This document shows positions 7,325 through 15,867 of a DNA stretch of 45,352 nucleotides, one piece after another. Made by a program: the position numbers and the translations under genes. Where the stretch lies: NCBI GenBank assembly GCA_026991575.1, contig JALXBF010000139.1, forward strand, positions 1-45,352. Reading direction: 5' to 3'. The notes under the pieces are model-generated. The model saw nothing but the letters and a program-made list of their open reading frames with translations. It ran no database searches and was not told the origin of the DNA. The first letter of the stretch is position 1. The number at the start of each line of letters is the position of its first letter. The DNA is from Planctomycetota bacterium. Lineage in GTDB: Bacteria; Planctomycetota; Planctomycetia; JALXBF01.

Positions 7325-8518
7325 TCACCCGATGCCCAGCAGTTTCTTAAGGTCCTCCAGTTCCGCCTCGACAAAGGTCTCGAGCCCTCCAGAAATCTGG
7401 CCCTCCGGGGTTACATCCTGTCTTCGGACCACGGTGGCCCGTCCAGTCTTCTGGCACAGATAGCACCGTATCTCTTCCGGTGCCAGCTTTCCCTCCGCTA
7501 CAAGCGTCAGGACCGCGGTCACAAACAGCTCGCTGTGCGTTGTTACGACGACTTGCTTAGCCTCCGCCCGAACGATCTCACAGAGTACCCTGACGAAACT
7601 GCGTAATGCTGTGGGATGCAGGTGAACTTCCGGCTCTTCGATCAGAACCGTCCTCACTGTGGGTCGTAGAGTCTTTGCCAGGAGGTAGACGAGCTGGTTG
7701 ACGCCGAAGCCGTCATTGACGAGGAATCCCGGGGTACGTGATTCCTTGTCCGTCGTCTGAAAGAACACGCTGGCGGTACCCGGTGGCGTAAATGTACGAA
7801 AATCGCGACCGACGGCTTCCTCGAGATATGCGGAGATTCGTGCGTGAAGATGCCGGTCGTTGATGATCAGAGAAGCGACTTCGTCCTCCGTGACAGGCAG
7901 CGGAGAGACAGGGACGCTTGTGTAGCTTGGCTTGAAGAAGCCACGGATGGCTGGCGCAATGTCGATAGCTTTGATCTGTTCCGTGAGTGCATTGATGGCT
8001 ACGGATAGGTCGCGAGCACGCTGCTGTGTCTCCGGCGTGGGTTGGGCGGGCAAGACGGAAGAACAGGCGATACCGTTCCAGTTGATCTTGTACTCGGCTT
8101 CGCCCTCCACGTACGACAGGGAGAAGGTCTTGTTTAACGCGTACGGAACGGGGACCTCGCCATGAAGGATGAGTTCTCCCCAGCGTTGCTCAACTCGGGC
8201 GGCCTTCTGAGAGAAGGACAGTCGGTACGAAGAAGGACGGTTTCCTTGCCCGTCGGAGGAAAGTGTGATGGAGATCTCACGGTCCGGTTCGTGGTTGAAG
8301 ACGCAGGCATCGAACCCTCCGAGATCCATAAACCCGAGGTGAAGGTACGCATCGGCAGGCCGGTTCGGGTTGACCAAGAAGTTACGCAGCACCAGTGGCG
8401 CATACAGAAGGCTGGATTTCCCGGACGCTGTTGGTCCGTAGAGGAGCACGAGAGGTGCCAGTTCCAACTCGGCCTTTTCGATGGACCGGAAGTTTTCTAT
8501 GGTGACGGTGCGGATCAT
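7325..8518 (-). CDS. AAA family ATPase (SMC/ABC-type, AAA_15/AAA_21-like)
   Basis: 397 residues from ATG 8518, preceded by GGGAGGTGCACAG; the longer open frame to 8800 has no such site. Domains in order are: MIRTVTIENFRSIEKAELEL start strand, Walker A GPTASGKSS near residue 30, a central helical insert, an ABC-signature-like NDGFGVNQL, Walker B VLIEEPEVHLHP, and the H-loop TTHSELF. This is the arrangement of stand-alone ATPases such as those in OLD, Septu, PARIS and RloA-type systems. There is no TOPRIM domain at the C-terminus, so nuclease activity must come from elsewhere. The next gene, a PIN-like protein, starts five bases later. The pair stands alone between repeat-bearing gene-free stretches. 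Confidence 0.8.
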   Translation of the reverse strand: MIRTVTIENFRSIEKAELELAPLVLLYGPTASGKSSLLYAPLVLRNFLVNPNRPADAYLHLGFMDLGGFDACVFNHEPDREISITLSSDGQGNRPSSYRLSFSQKAARVEQRWGELILHGEVPVPYALNKTFSLSYVEGEAEYKINWNGIACSSVLPAQPTPETQQRARDLSVAINALTEQIKAIDIAPAIRGFFKPSYTSVPVSPLPVTEDEVASLIINDRHLHARISAYLEEAVGRDFRTFTPPGTASVFFQTTDKESRTPGFLVNDGFGVNQLVYLLAKTLRPTVRTVLIEEPEVHLHPTALRSFVRVLCEIVRAEAKQVVVTTHSELFVTAVLTLVAEGKLAPEEIRCYLCQKTGRATVVRRQDVTPEGQISGGLETFVEAELEDLKKLLGIG

Positions 8519-9170
8519 TCTGTGCACCTCCCTGGGAAGAATCGCCAACTCATCGGCGGTCGTGTGGGCGGCAGTGGCGACGCCCCCGAACGGACTGCTG
8601 GCCCCGCGGATGGACCGCGAAGGGCAACTAATGGTTCGTGGGGAGGAGACGCCCGAATCCGCAGCCCTTGTGCGTCGTCCGGCGCGTTGGTGCCCTACAG
8701 CCAGTGTACCTGGGCCCGCCGTGGTTGAATCGCCAGCTTCGCCGCAGGTCATAGCGGGTGGACACCACGGTCGTGACAGCGTGCGATCGCGCCAGCGCAA
8801 CTCTTGTGCCGACAGAAGCCCGGTGCACCGCGACTCGTTCTAAGGGCACCCGTTCCTCTGACTAAATCCGCCGTAGCTGGCGGTGTGACTCAACTCTTGC
8901 ACGCCGTTCGGACGCCCGATCGAGACGATCGGAGGTACTTCGTCCGCGCAGCAGCTCGAACGCATCCTCCCGACATCCAGAGCGTCTCGATTGCCGTTTC
9001 GCCCGCACGCGCAGCGGGCTAGCTACCGGTCAGACGCGGGCAAGGACTGAATCGGACGCCGTTGTCGACTTAGCGGATGCGATTCTGAGAAGGGGCGGCA
9101 CGACGGTGTCGAACCACTGAGGAGGACCGACTACAGCGGTCGGAACGTGTCGCGGACGGCAACGGGGATG

Positions 9171-9224
9171 AACCCGCCAGCTTCCTTCAATGGGCGGGAG
9201 GGAGGCGTACAGCCCCCCCCTCCC
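9171..9224 (+). repeat. Dispersed non-coding repeat, copy 3 (partial)
   Basis: Positions 9171-9206 match 1214-1249 with about 7 mismatches in 36, including AATGGGCGG. The match runs into a hairpin in which GGGAGGG (9196-9202) pairs with the C-rich strand ending CCCTCCC (to 9224). The 22-bp array is absent in this copy. Confidence 0.5.
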
Positions 9225-9614
9225 GAGATTTCCGGGAGGCTGGGGGGTTGAATGATTCTTCCACGCAGGCGGAACCAACCGGCGGCGAGGAGGTCCGGCC
9301 GGGCGGAGCCAAGGGTGGGACGACGGGAGCGGGAGGGCTGGCGAAGGGTGGGGAGAACATCGCGAGGCGTGTGGTTTCGGGAGAGCCAGCGGCGGGGTGT
9401 GCACATTTCGGGACGGGCCGGTCGTTCAGAGCTCCACGCTACGAGAGCAGCCGGCGAGTAGCCGGGACGCTGCGGCGGGAATGGGGGGGAAATGGGCAGC
9501 TCAACGGGAGAGGCGGACACAAAAAACGACCCGGTTGGCAGCCGCTCAACAGGGCCAGGTGGCAAAGGTAGTGTGGCGCGGCTATGATGACGGGTGTGGG
9601 CAAGAACGAGCCGC

Positions 9615-9645
9615 AGGTTAACCTACGCCGGTTAACCTCGCGAGG
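9615..9645. promoter_or_regulatory. Cluster of three palindromes, possible protein-binding site
   Basis: AGGTTAACCT (9615-9624), GGTTAACC (9630-9637) and CCTCGCGAGG (9636-9645) lie in tandem. The two TTAA-centred palindromes are 14 bp apart centre to centre. They are about 450 bases upstream of the kinase gene and no promoter motif is attached, so the role is unknown. Confidence 0.3.
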
Positions 9646-10008
9646 TACCGTGCCCGACGCCTTGACCCGTCGATCAAACGTCTGGCCCGTCCTTGCCTCA
9701 CACACGCCATCTCAGCCTGCCACCCCACACTTGGCTACCTGCTCCGGAGTGCCCTGTGTTTTCTTGGCTCCCATCCGGGTCCGCAGTGGGGCGATTCGAT
9801 CCGGTAGGCTGTGTATGCACCTCTCGTGCCATAGGCACGACGCAGGGGCCCCGGACCGAACGTTCTCTTGCAACACCAAATCCCTGAACCAGTTGCGTGC
9901 AGGGTGCCAGGATCCGATCGGAAGGGCGTTGCTTGGACCGCAGTGTTTAGTTTCTGAACACTTCGTCGGGCGCTCACGGTTCTTCGTTCGGGAACTCGGC
10001 GCAACCAC

Positions 10009-10037
10009 TTGTCAAAAGCGGCAATGTGTGCGAAAAT
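10009..10037 (+). promoter_or_regulatory. Weak candidate promoter of the signalling cassette
   Basis: TTGTCA (10009-10014), a 17-base spacer and GAAAAT (10032-10037) lie 55 bases before the ATG at 10092. If real, it rules out the upstream ATG at 10026, which would lie inside the promoter. Confidence 0.3.
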
Positions 10038-10091
10038 AGCGAGTGTCCGAATTGTGGCCACGTGTTCAGAATCTGGTCTAAGGCGGCTTGC

Positions 10092-11819
10092 ATGCAGGTG
10101 TCCAGGGCTAGGCCCGTACAACTCGGTTGGTTGACGCCGGTCGTGCTTCTGTTGCCGACCTTCAACGCTGCGGCGATCGTTTACCTTGCCCAGGGCCAGC
10201 TCCAGACCGATCCGATCGCCCCGTGGCGTACCGCTTACTTGGTCTCCGGCTGCCTAATTGTCCAGCTGCTGTTGCTGCTGATTACCGACACTGCCGCTCA
10301 CCGGCTCAGCGCCCACGCTGCCTTGTTTGCCGCCACGCTGAAGACATCGCTCTTGGCGGCCATTGCTCTGAAAACCGGAGGCTACTCGTTCGTTGCGTTC
10401 TACGTCTTGATTGTCCTGGTCGCTGCTGTTCGGTTTGGGCAATGGCCGGCGCTTGTGCATCTGCTCTGGATCACGCTCGTGCAGACGGCCGCGACGTACT
10501 GGAACCTGCCACTGATTCTGGGCATTCCGGACGTACAACCCCGGCTGGGCATTTCGGCGATCACCCCGGCTGCCACGTTGTGTCTGCTGGCCTTGGTTGG
10601 CTATGCAAGCTGGGTTATTCGGCGGCTCCGCTATCTGGAGACGCTCAGCCGGGCGATCTCCGACGGTGTCCTTGTGCTGTCGGAAGACGGAACGGTTCTG
10701 GAGGCGAATCGACAGGCCGCGGAGCAGGCGGGTCGGCAGCTTCCCGAGCTGCTGGGCCGGTCACTTTTTGAGTTGTGCACGTTGCCTGAAGGGGCCCACG
10801 AGGAGCTCCGCACGCTGTGGTCTGCTTGCCTGCGCAACGGGCACGCGCGCTTTGAGATGCTTTGGCAGCGGCCGGACGGGAGCACGTTACCGGCGGAGTT
10901 GGTGGCGGCGCGTGTCGAGGGGGTCAAGCCGGTTCGTGTGCAAGCGTTCACGCGCGACATGTCGCGTTGGAAGGAGATGGCCGCTGCGATCGAGCGGCAG
11001 AACGAGGAGTTGCGTCGCATGAACGTGGAGCTGGCGCGCAGCCGTGACCTGGCTCTGGAGGCCAGCCGGCTGAAGAGCCGGTTCCTGGCGACGATGTCCC
11101 ACGAGCTGCGCACGCCGCTGAATTCGATCATCGGCTACACGAAACTGCTGCTTGCTGGCCCCGAGCCGCTCAGTGATCAGGTCCGGCAGGACCTGGAGTG
11201 TGTCCTGCGGGCGGCCACTCACCTGCTGGACCTCATCAACGGCCTGCTCGATCTTGCCCGCATCGAGGCAGGCAAGGAGACGGTGGAGCGCGAGGCGGTC
11301 GAACTGCGCGATGTGGCGACGGCGGCGTTGGAATCGGTTGCCCCTCTGGCGCGCCAGAAAGAGCTGCCCGTGCGGCTCGTCGACCACTGTAGCCGTGAGA
11401 CCGTGCTGTGCACGGATCGCAAGAAGCTGTGGCGAATCCTGGTTAACCTACTGTCCAACGCAGTTCGCTTCACGGAGGAAGGCGAAGTGGTGCTGGAGCT
11501 GGCGGAGGCCGACGGGCTGGTCGTTCTGCGCGTGCGCGACACGGGCATCGGGATCCCGGCTGCCGACTTGCCGCACATCTTCGACGAGTTCCACCAGGTG
11601 AAGAACTGGCATCGCCAGACCGGTGCTGGCACCGGGCTGGGGCTGGCCATCACCAAGCGGCTGGTGGAGCTTCTGGGTGGCACGATCCTGGTGACCAGTG
11701 AGCCGGGCAGAGGCAGTACGTTCGAGGTCCGGCTGCCACTGACGCAACCGGCCGCAGCATCGCAGCAGCCGGCAGCGTCTGGGGCCGCAGTGAAGGGGGG
11801 GATGCGCGATGAGCAGTGA
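10092..11819 (+). CDS. Membrane PAS-domain sensor histidine kinase
   Basis: 575 residues from the ATG at 10092, which has AAGG upstream. An in-frame ATG at 10026 would add 22 residues with four Cys (ECPNCGHVF, zinc-ribbon-like) but has no ribosome site. Numbering from 10026, there are about five or six transmembrane helices (residues 34-198), then a PAS domain (about 205-315), a coiled helix, HisKA with FLATMSHELRTPLNSIIGY (His359), and HATPase with N box NLLSNAVRF, G1 DTGIGI and G2 GTGLGL. It probably autophosphorylates on His359 and passes phosphate to a receiver. The stop overlaps the next gene by 11 bases, and three signalling genes follow in a row. The stimulus is unknown; the compact membrane domain resembles those without a large external sensor. 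Confidence 0.9.
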   Translation: MQVSRARPVQLGWLTPVVLLLPTFNAAAIVYLAQGQLQTDPIAPWRTAYLVSGCLIVQLLLLLITDTAAHRLSAHAALFAATLKTSLLAAIALKTGGYSFVAFYVLIVLVAAVRFGQWPALVHLLWITLVQTAATYWNLPLILGIPDVQPRLGISAITPAATLCLLALVGYASWVIRRLRYLETLSRAISDGVLVLSEDGTVLEANRQAAEQAGRQLPELLGRSLFELCTLPEGAHEELRTLWSACLRNGHARFEMLWQRPDGSTLPAELVAARVEGVKPVRVQAFTRDMSRWKEMAAAIERQNEELRRMNVELARSRDLALEASRLKSRFLATMSHELRTPLNSIIGYTKLLLAGPEPLSDQVRQDLECVLRAATHLLDLINGLLDLARIEAGKETVEREAVELRDVATAALESVAPLARQKELPVRLVDHCSRETVLCTDRKKLWRILVNLLSNAVRFTEEGEVVLELAEADGLVVLRVRDTGIGIPAADLPHIFDEFHQVKNWHRQTGAGTGLGLAITKRLVELLGGTILVTSEPGRGSTFEVRLPLTQPAAASQQPAASGAAVKGGMRDEQ

Positions 11820-12987
11820 TTCGATCGACCGCTTACGTGCCGATGGCATTGTCATTGACGACAGCCCGGGTGCCGTGCTCGTGGTCGAGGATCAGCCCTT
11901 GGACCGCGACCTGATCGTGCGAGTGCTCCAGCGGGGGGGGCATCGGGTGCGGGCAGCGGCGTCGGCTGCCGAGGGGCTTGAGTTGCTCGAGCGCGAGCGG
12001 CCCGAATTGATCCTGTGCGATATTTCCATGCCGGGCATGGATGGGCTGGAGTTCTGCCGCACCGTCAAGGCGCGCCTGGGTGATGAGTTTGTGCCGTTTC
12101 TGTTTGTCACCGCGCTGACCCGCCCCGAGCACCTGCTGGCCGGCTTCGAGGCTGGGGCGGAGGACTACATCGAGAAGCCGTTCGAGTTCGAGGAACTGCT
12201 CGTGCGCGTGCGGACCATGCTGCGCATTCGCCGGCTTCATGCGGCGCTGCGCGAGCATGCGCGCCGCCTGCAGGAGGCTTATCACGAGACCGAAGAGCTG
12301 GTGCATGTTGTCTCGCACGATCTGCGCGCGCCGCTGGTGAGCATTGTCGCCGTCACCAACGAGCTGCTTGAGCGGTTCGCGTCCGGCCAGCCCGATCTGG
12401 CGGAGGTCCGCCGGCTGCTGGAAGAGCTGCGTGCGGCAGCGGCCCATTCGGCCGAACTGGCCAACAAGATCGTCGAGTATGGCCGCCTGGGCCGAAACAC
12501 CTCCGGTTGGATCCGATTCGATGTTGGCCTGGCCTTCGAGCAAGCACGCCGCAACGTGCAGGCCCAGCTGCGAGCGGCCGGGGCCGAGCTGAAAGTGCCT
12601 GACCGCTGGCCGGAGCTGTTCGGCGACCCGATTGGCATCTGCCAGGTGTTTCAGAACCTGCTGGACAACAGCTGCAAGTTCGCTGACCCGCACCGGCCTC
12701 TGCTCATCGAGGCTGGCTGGCAGCCGGTGCCCGGTGTCCCAAGACGCTACCGCTTCTGGGTGCGCGACACGGGACAAGGTATCGACCCGGCGCGACAACG
12801 TGATGTGTTCCGGCTCTTTGCTCGTGCCCACAGCGGGCAGCCCGGCTACGGCGTCGGCCTGGCGGCCGCCCAGCGCATCGTCCGCCGCCACGGCGGCCAG
12901 ATCGGGCTGGAGTCTGAGCCCGGGCAGGGTACCACCGTCTGGTTCATCCTGCCAGAAGGAACGGAGGTCCAGACCGCACAGCGTTGA
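11809..12987 (+). CDS. Receiver-histidine kinase hybrid
   Basis: 392 residues, starting inside the end of the preceding kinase gene. The receiver comes first (about residues 20-140) with VVEDQ, the phospho-acceptor Asp71 (ILCDISMPGMDG), the T/S switch in FVTAL and Lys123 (IEKPF). A linker coiled coil follows, then HisKA with VHVVSHDLRAPLVSIV (His170) and HATPase with FQNLLDNSCKF, RDTGQGI and GYGVGLA. The order receiver-kinase suggests it accepts phosphate from another kinase, most likely the one encoded just upstream, and controls its own kinase part. It has no membrane segment. The NtrC-type gene begins nine bases later, so this protein probably sits in the middle of a relay (inference). Confidence 0.9.
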   Translation: MSSDSIDRLRADGIVIDDSPGAVLVVEDQPLDRDLIVRVLQRGGHRVRAAASAAEGLELLERERPELILCDISMPGMDGLEFCRTVKARLGDEFVPFLFVTALTRPEHLLAGFEAGAEDYIEKPFEFEELLVRVRTMLRIRRLHAALREHARRLQEAYHETEELVHVVSHDLRAPLVSIVAVTNELLERFASGQPDLAEVRRLLEELRAAAAHSAELANKIVEYGRLGRNTSGWIRFDVGLAFEQARRNVQAQLRAAGAELKVPDRWPELFGDPIGICQVFQNLLDNSCKFADPHRPLLIEAGWQPVPGVPRRYRFWVRDTGQGIDPARQRDVFRLFARAHSGQPGYGVGLAAAQRIVRRHGGQIGLESEPGQGTTVWFILPEGTEVQTAQR

Positions 12988-12996
12988 GGTTAGCTG

Positions 12997-14421
12997 ATGT
13001 CGTTGACCGAACGCACTGCCGATCAAACGCAGCGCGTGACGCCTGCAGCCTTTCGACGTGTGCTCGTTGTGGACGACGATCCACTGCATCGGGAGCTGTC
13101 ACGCCGCGCTCTGGAGCGCGAGGGGCTGGCGGTGGAAGTGGCCGAATCGGCCGAGGAAGCTCTGGCCCGGCTCCGCGAGCAGCATTTCGATGCGGTCGTT
13201 TCCGACTACAAGTTGCCCGGCATGACTGGCCTCGAGTTGCTGCAGCGGCTGGGGCGGCCCCCGGCGGCCCCCCCACTGGTCCTCGTAACGGCGTTGGGCG
13301 ACCAGCGGGTGGCGGCCGAAGCGCTGAAGGCCGGGGCACAGGAATATGTGGTCAAGGACGTGCCGGCGCTGGGCTACCTGGAGATGCTGCCGACGCTGAT
13401 CCAGGAGGCGATCCGCCGTTCGGAACTGCTGCGCGAGAACGCAAGGCTCAGGGAACAGCTCCAACAGAGCAGCCCGGACGGTCTGCTTGTGGGACGCTCC
13501 GCAGCGATCCGTCGTGTGCTGGCCTTGATCGAAGAAGTAGCCCCGGTCGACTCCACCGTACTGATTACCGGCGAGAGTGGCACGGGCAAGGAGCTGGTGG
13601 CCAGGGCAATACATCGGCGAAGCCCGCGTGCGTCCGGCCCGTTCGTCGTGGCCAACTGTGCTGCGCTGCCGGAAAGTCTACTGGAAAGTGAACTGTTCGG
13701 GCACGAGGCCGGCGCGTTCACCGGGGCGCGCGCGGCACGCAAGGGCCGTTTCGAACGCGCCAACGGCGGAACACTGTTCCTCGACGAACTCGGGGACATT
13801 CCGCCCAAAGCCCAGGTTGACCTGCTGCGCGTGCTCCAGGAGCGCGAATTCGAGCGGGTCGGCGGCACGCAGACGATCCGTGTTGACGTCCGGATCATCG
13901 CAGCAACTAACCGCGACCTCCAGCAACTGGTGCGCGAAGGCAAGTTCCGCGAAGACCTGTACTACCGGGTCAACGTCATCCCGATCCACCTGCCCCCCCT
14001 GCGCGAACGACCTGAAGACATCGCACCGCTGGCTTACCACTTCCTGCGCCGGTTTGCTCGCCGGTTCAACAAGCCGATCGAAGGGTTCACGGCGCGGGCG
14101 ATGGAAGTGCTCACCGCTTACGCCTGGCCCGGCAACGTGCGGGAGCTAGAGAACTTGATCGAACGCGTCGTCGTGCTCTGCCGGGCTGATCGGATCGACG
14201 TCGAGGATCTGCCGTCACACCTGTGGCGCAAGAGCAAAACCATGCCCCTGGAAACGGTCGACAACCTGGAACTCGTCGAGAAGCTAACGATCGAACGCGT
14301 GGTGCGTACCAGTAGCACCGTGGCCGAAGCAGCCCGACGACTCGGCATCTCGCGCACCACGCTCTACGCTAAGATGCGCAAGTACGGCCTGGACACTACC
14401 CTCCTGAAGCACTCCTCCTGA
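12997..14421 (+). CDS. NtrC-family sigma54-dependent response regulator
   Basis: 474 residues, with GAGG upstream of the ATG. The receiver has VVDDDP, Asp70 (VVSDYKLPGMTG) and Lys120. The AAA+ domain has Walker A TGESGTGKE (near 191-199), the sigma54-contacting loop GAFTGA (239-244), Walker B TLFLDELGD and the sensor stretch VRIIAATNRDL. The C-terminal Fis-type helix-turn-helix is AEAARRLGISRTTLYAKMRKYGL. All elements needed to activate sigma54 RNA polymerase are present. It is the output of the three-gene cassette. The last 26 bases overlap tail to tail with the aminotransferase gene on the other strand. Target promoters are not visible in the window. Confidence 0.95.
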   Translation: MSLTERTADQTQRVTPAAFRRVLVVDDDPLHRELSRRALEREGLAVEVAESAEEALARLREQHFDAVVSDYKLPGMTGLELLQRLGRPPAAPPLVLVTALGDQRVAAEALKAGAQEYVVKDVPALGYLEMLPTLIQEAIRRSELLRENARLREQLQQSSPDGLLVGRSAAIRRVLALIEEVAPVDSTVLITGESGTGKELVARAIHRRSPRASGPFVVANCAALPESLLESELFGHEAGAFTGARAARKGRFERANGGTLFLDELGDIPPKAQVDLLRVLQEREFERVGGTQTIRVDVRIIAATNRDLQQLVREGKFREDLYYRVNVIPIHLPPLRERPEDIAPLAYHFLRRFARRFNKPIEGFTARAMEVLTAYAWPGNVRELENLIERVVVLCRADRIDVEDLPSHLWRKSKTMPLETVDNLELVEKLTIERVVRTSSTVAEAARRLGISRTTLYAKMRKYGLDTTLLKHSS

Positions 14422-15790
14422 CCAGCGTCTCCAACAGGCGGTAAAACAACTCCAACGAGTACTGCAGCTCCTCCTGCCGGATCACCAGCGGGGGGCTGAT
14501 CCGCAGTACGCACTTGGCCAATGGACCGATCAGATGGATCCCTTCGCCATCTTCGGTCCCCTGATAGCACCGTAGCACACAGTCGCATGCCATCGCACCG
14601 GCATCCCTGTTCGCGTAGTCGGTTATCTCCACCCCCCAGACCATCCCCTCACCACGCACGTACCGCACGAACGGCAGTTCCTTCAACCGGCACAAGCCTT
14701 CCTGGATGATCGGCTCGAGGCCCTCCACGTGGGCAACGATGTCGGTTGGTTCGAAGCAATCCAGCGTTGCCAGGACACCGGCGCAAGCGAGCGGGTTTCC
14801 GCTAAAAGTGTCGGACGCTTCGCCGTAGTCGAGCGCATCGAGCACATCGGCGCGGCCCACGGCTGCGCTGACCGGGATCCCATTGGCCATGCCCTTACCT
14901 AGCAACACGATATCCGGCTCGACACCATACCGTTCGAAAGCGAACATCGGGCCGGTGCGGCCGAAACAGGACTGGATCTCGTCCAGGATGAACACGATGT
15001 CGTGTTCCTTGCAGAAACGATCCAGGAGTTGCAAGTACTCGCGAGGGGGATGGAACGAACCGGCTGCGCCAAGGTAAGGCTCTGTGATCAGGCAGGCCAC
15101 CTTGCCGCCACATTCCTGCCACAGGGCTTCCAGTTCCTTGCGATACGGTTCCGGATCGAACGGTTGCTGTTCCCGCACGGTCACGTCGATGCATTCCTGT
15201 TTCGGGAACGAGATGAACTTCACGCGGGGATCCCGGTCCGGAGACTGCTCGTTGCCGGTGGTTGCTCCGGCCAACCCCTTCTTGCCGTGAAAGCCGTCGC
15301 GCGTTGCCCAGATGAAAGTGCGGCTCCGGTCGCGCGCCAGCGCTGCCCAGAGTGCCTTTTGCACCGCTTCAGAACCGGAGGCTGCCCAGATGACTTTCTC
15401 GGCGCGCCCGCCGCCCGGGTGGGCACGCACCGCCTGGACCAGGCGCTCACTGGCCATCGCCTCCAGCTCCGTCGCGCAGTTGTAGGCGGTCAACGGAGGC
15501 AGTGGCACATAGGCCGCCTCGTCGTCATCGTCGTCCAGCAGGCGGTCCCAACCCAGGTACTCCATGACACGCCGGATCCAAACCCGCGGATTGTGGCCGA
15601 GATTGGCTACCAGCACACCCGATGCATAGTCGTACAAGCGGCGGCCCTCCGGTGTGTAGTGGAACACGCCGGCACTGTGCTCTAACACGGCCAGCGACGG
15701 TGTGTACGTACGCTGGCCCCTGGCTTCGTACCGTGCGATCCGAGCACGAATGTCGTTGGACCGCGCTTCGCCGGGATGTTCAATCGTCAT
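14396..15790 (-). CDS. Class III PLP-dependent aminotransferase
   Basis: 464 residues from the ATG at 15790 (AGGTGG upstream); a GTG four codons earlier is possible. Fold-type I features are the ASGSEAVQKALWAA phosphate/PLP loop, FILDEIQSCFGRTG with the PLP-ring Asp, and LLGKGMANGIPVSA with the Schiff-base Lys, followed by SDTFSGNPLACAGVLA. These place it in the ornithine/acetylornithine/4-aminobutyrate aminotransferase superfamily. The substrate cannot be read from the motifs. It lies 77 bases after a Gfo/Idh/MocA oxidoreductase on the same strand, so the two may act in sequence on a keto intermediate (oxidation, then transamination), which is inference. The 3' end overlaps the NtrC-type gene by 26 bases. 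Confidence 0.85.
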   Translation of the reverse strand: MTIEHPGEARSNDIRARIARYEARGQRTYTPSLAVLEHSAGVFHYTPEGRRLYDYASGVLVANLGHNPRVWIRRVMEYLGWDRLLDDDDDEAAYVPLPPLTAYNCATELEAMASERLVQAVRAHPGGGRAEKVIWAASGSEAVQKALWAALARDRSRTFIWATRDGFHGKKGLAGATTGNEQSPDRDPRVKFISFPKQECIDVTVREQQPFDPEPYRKELEALWQECGGKVACLITEPYLGAAGSFHPPREYLQLLDRFCKEHDIVFILDEIQSCFGRTGPMFAFERYGVEPDIVLLGKGMANGIPVSAAVGRADVLDALDYGEASDTFSGNPLACAGVLATLDCFEPTDIVAHVEGLEPIIQEGLCRLKELPFVRYVRGEGMVWGVEITDYANRDAGAMACDCVLRCYQGTEDGEGIHLIGPLAKCVLRISPPLVIRQEELQYSLELFYRLLETLVRRSASGG

Positions 15791-15867
15791 TGCTTCGTCC
15801 ACCTAGGGGGTGCTACCACAGCCCGCCGGGCAGTTGCCCGTTGGCAAGTTTTCGGTTGCTCGCCAAG

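Larger units (their letters stand above)
8519..10025. other. Gene-poor stretch with repeat copy 3 and palindromes
   Basis: No supportable protein or RNA gene in 1.5 kb. It contains a palindrome CCGATCG-AGA-CGATCGG (8916-8932), the shared 17-base block (9039-9055), repeat copy 3 (9171-9224), two GGTTAACC palindromes 14 bp apart (9615-9624 and 9630-9638), and CCTCGCGAGG (9636-9645). A possible promoter for the downstream kinase lies at the right end. Confidence 0.55.

Noticed and set aside
9131-9565. Pro/Arg-rich open frames on both strands around repeat copy 3
   Set aside because: They overlap each other and the hairpin repeats; composition alone explains them.
10026-10091. N-terminal extension of the PAS kinase with ECPNCGHVF, a zinc-ribbon-like stretch
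   Set aside because: No ribosome site, atypical codons, no second CxxC pair, and a candidate promoter overlaps it; kept only as an alternative start.
11833-13089. 418-residue open frame antisense to the receiver-kinase hybrid
   Set aside because: All kinase and receiver motifs are on the plus strand; the antisense frame has no signal or domain.
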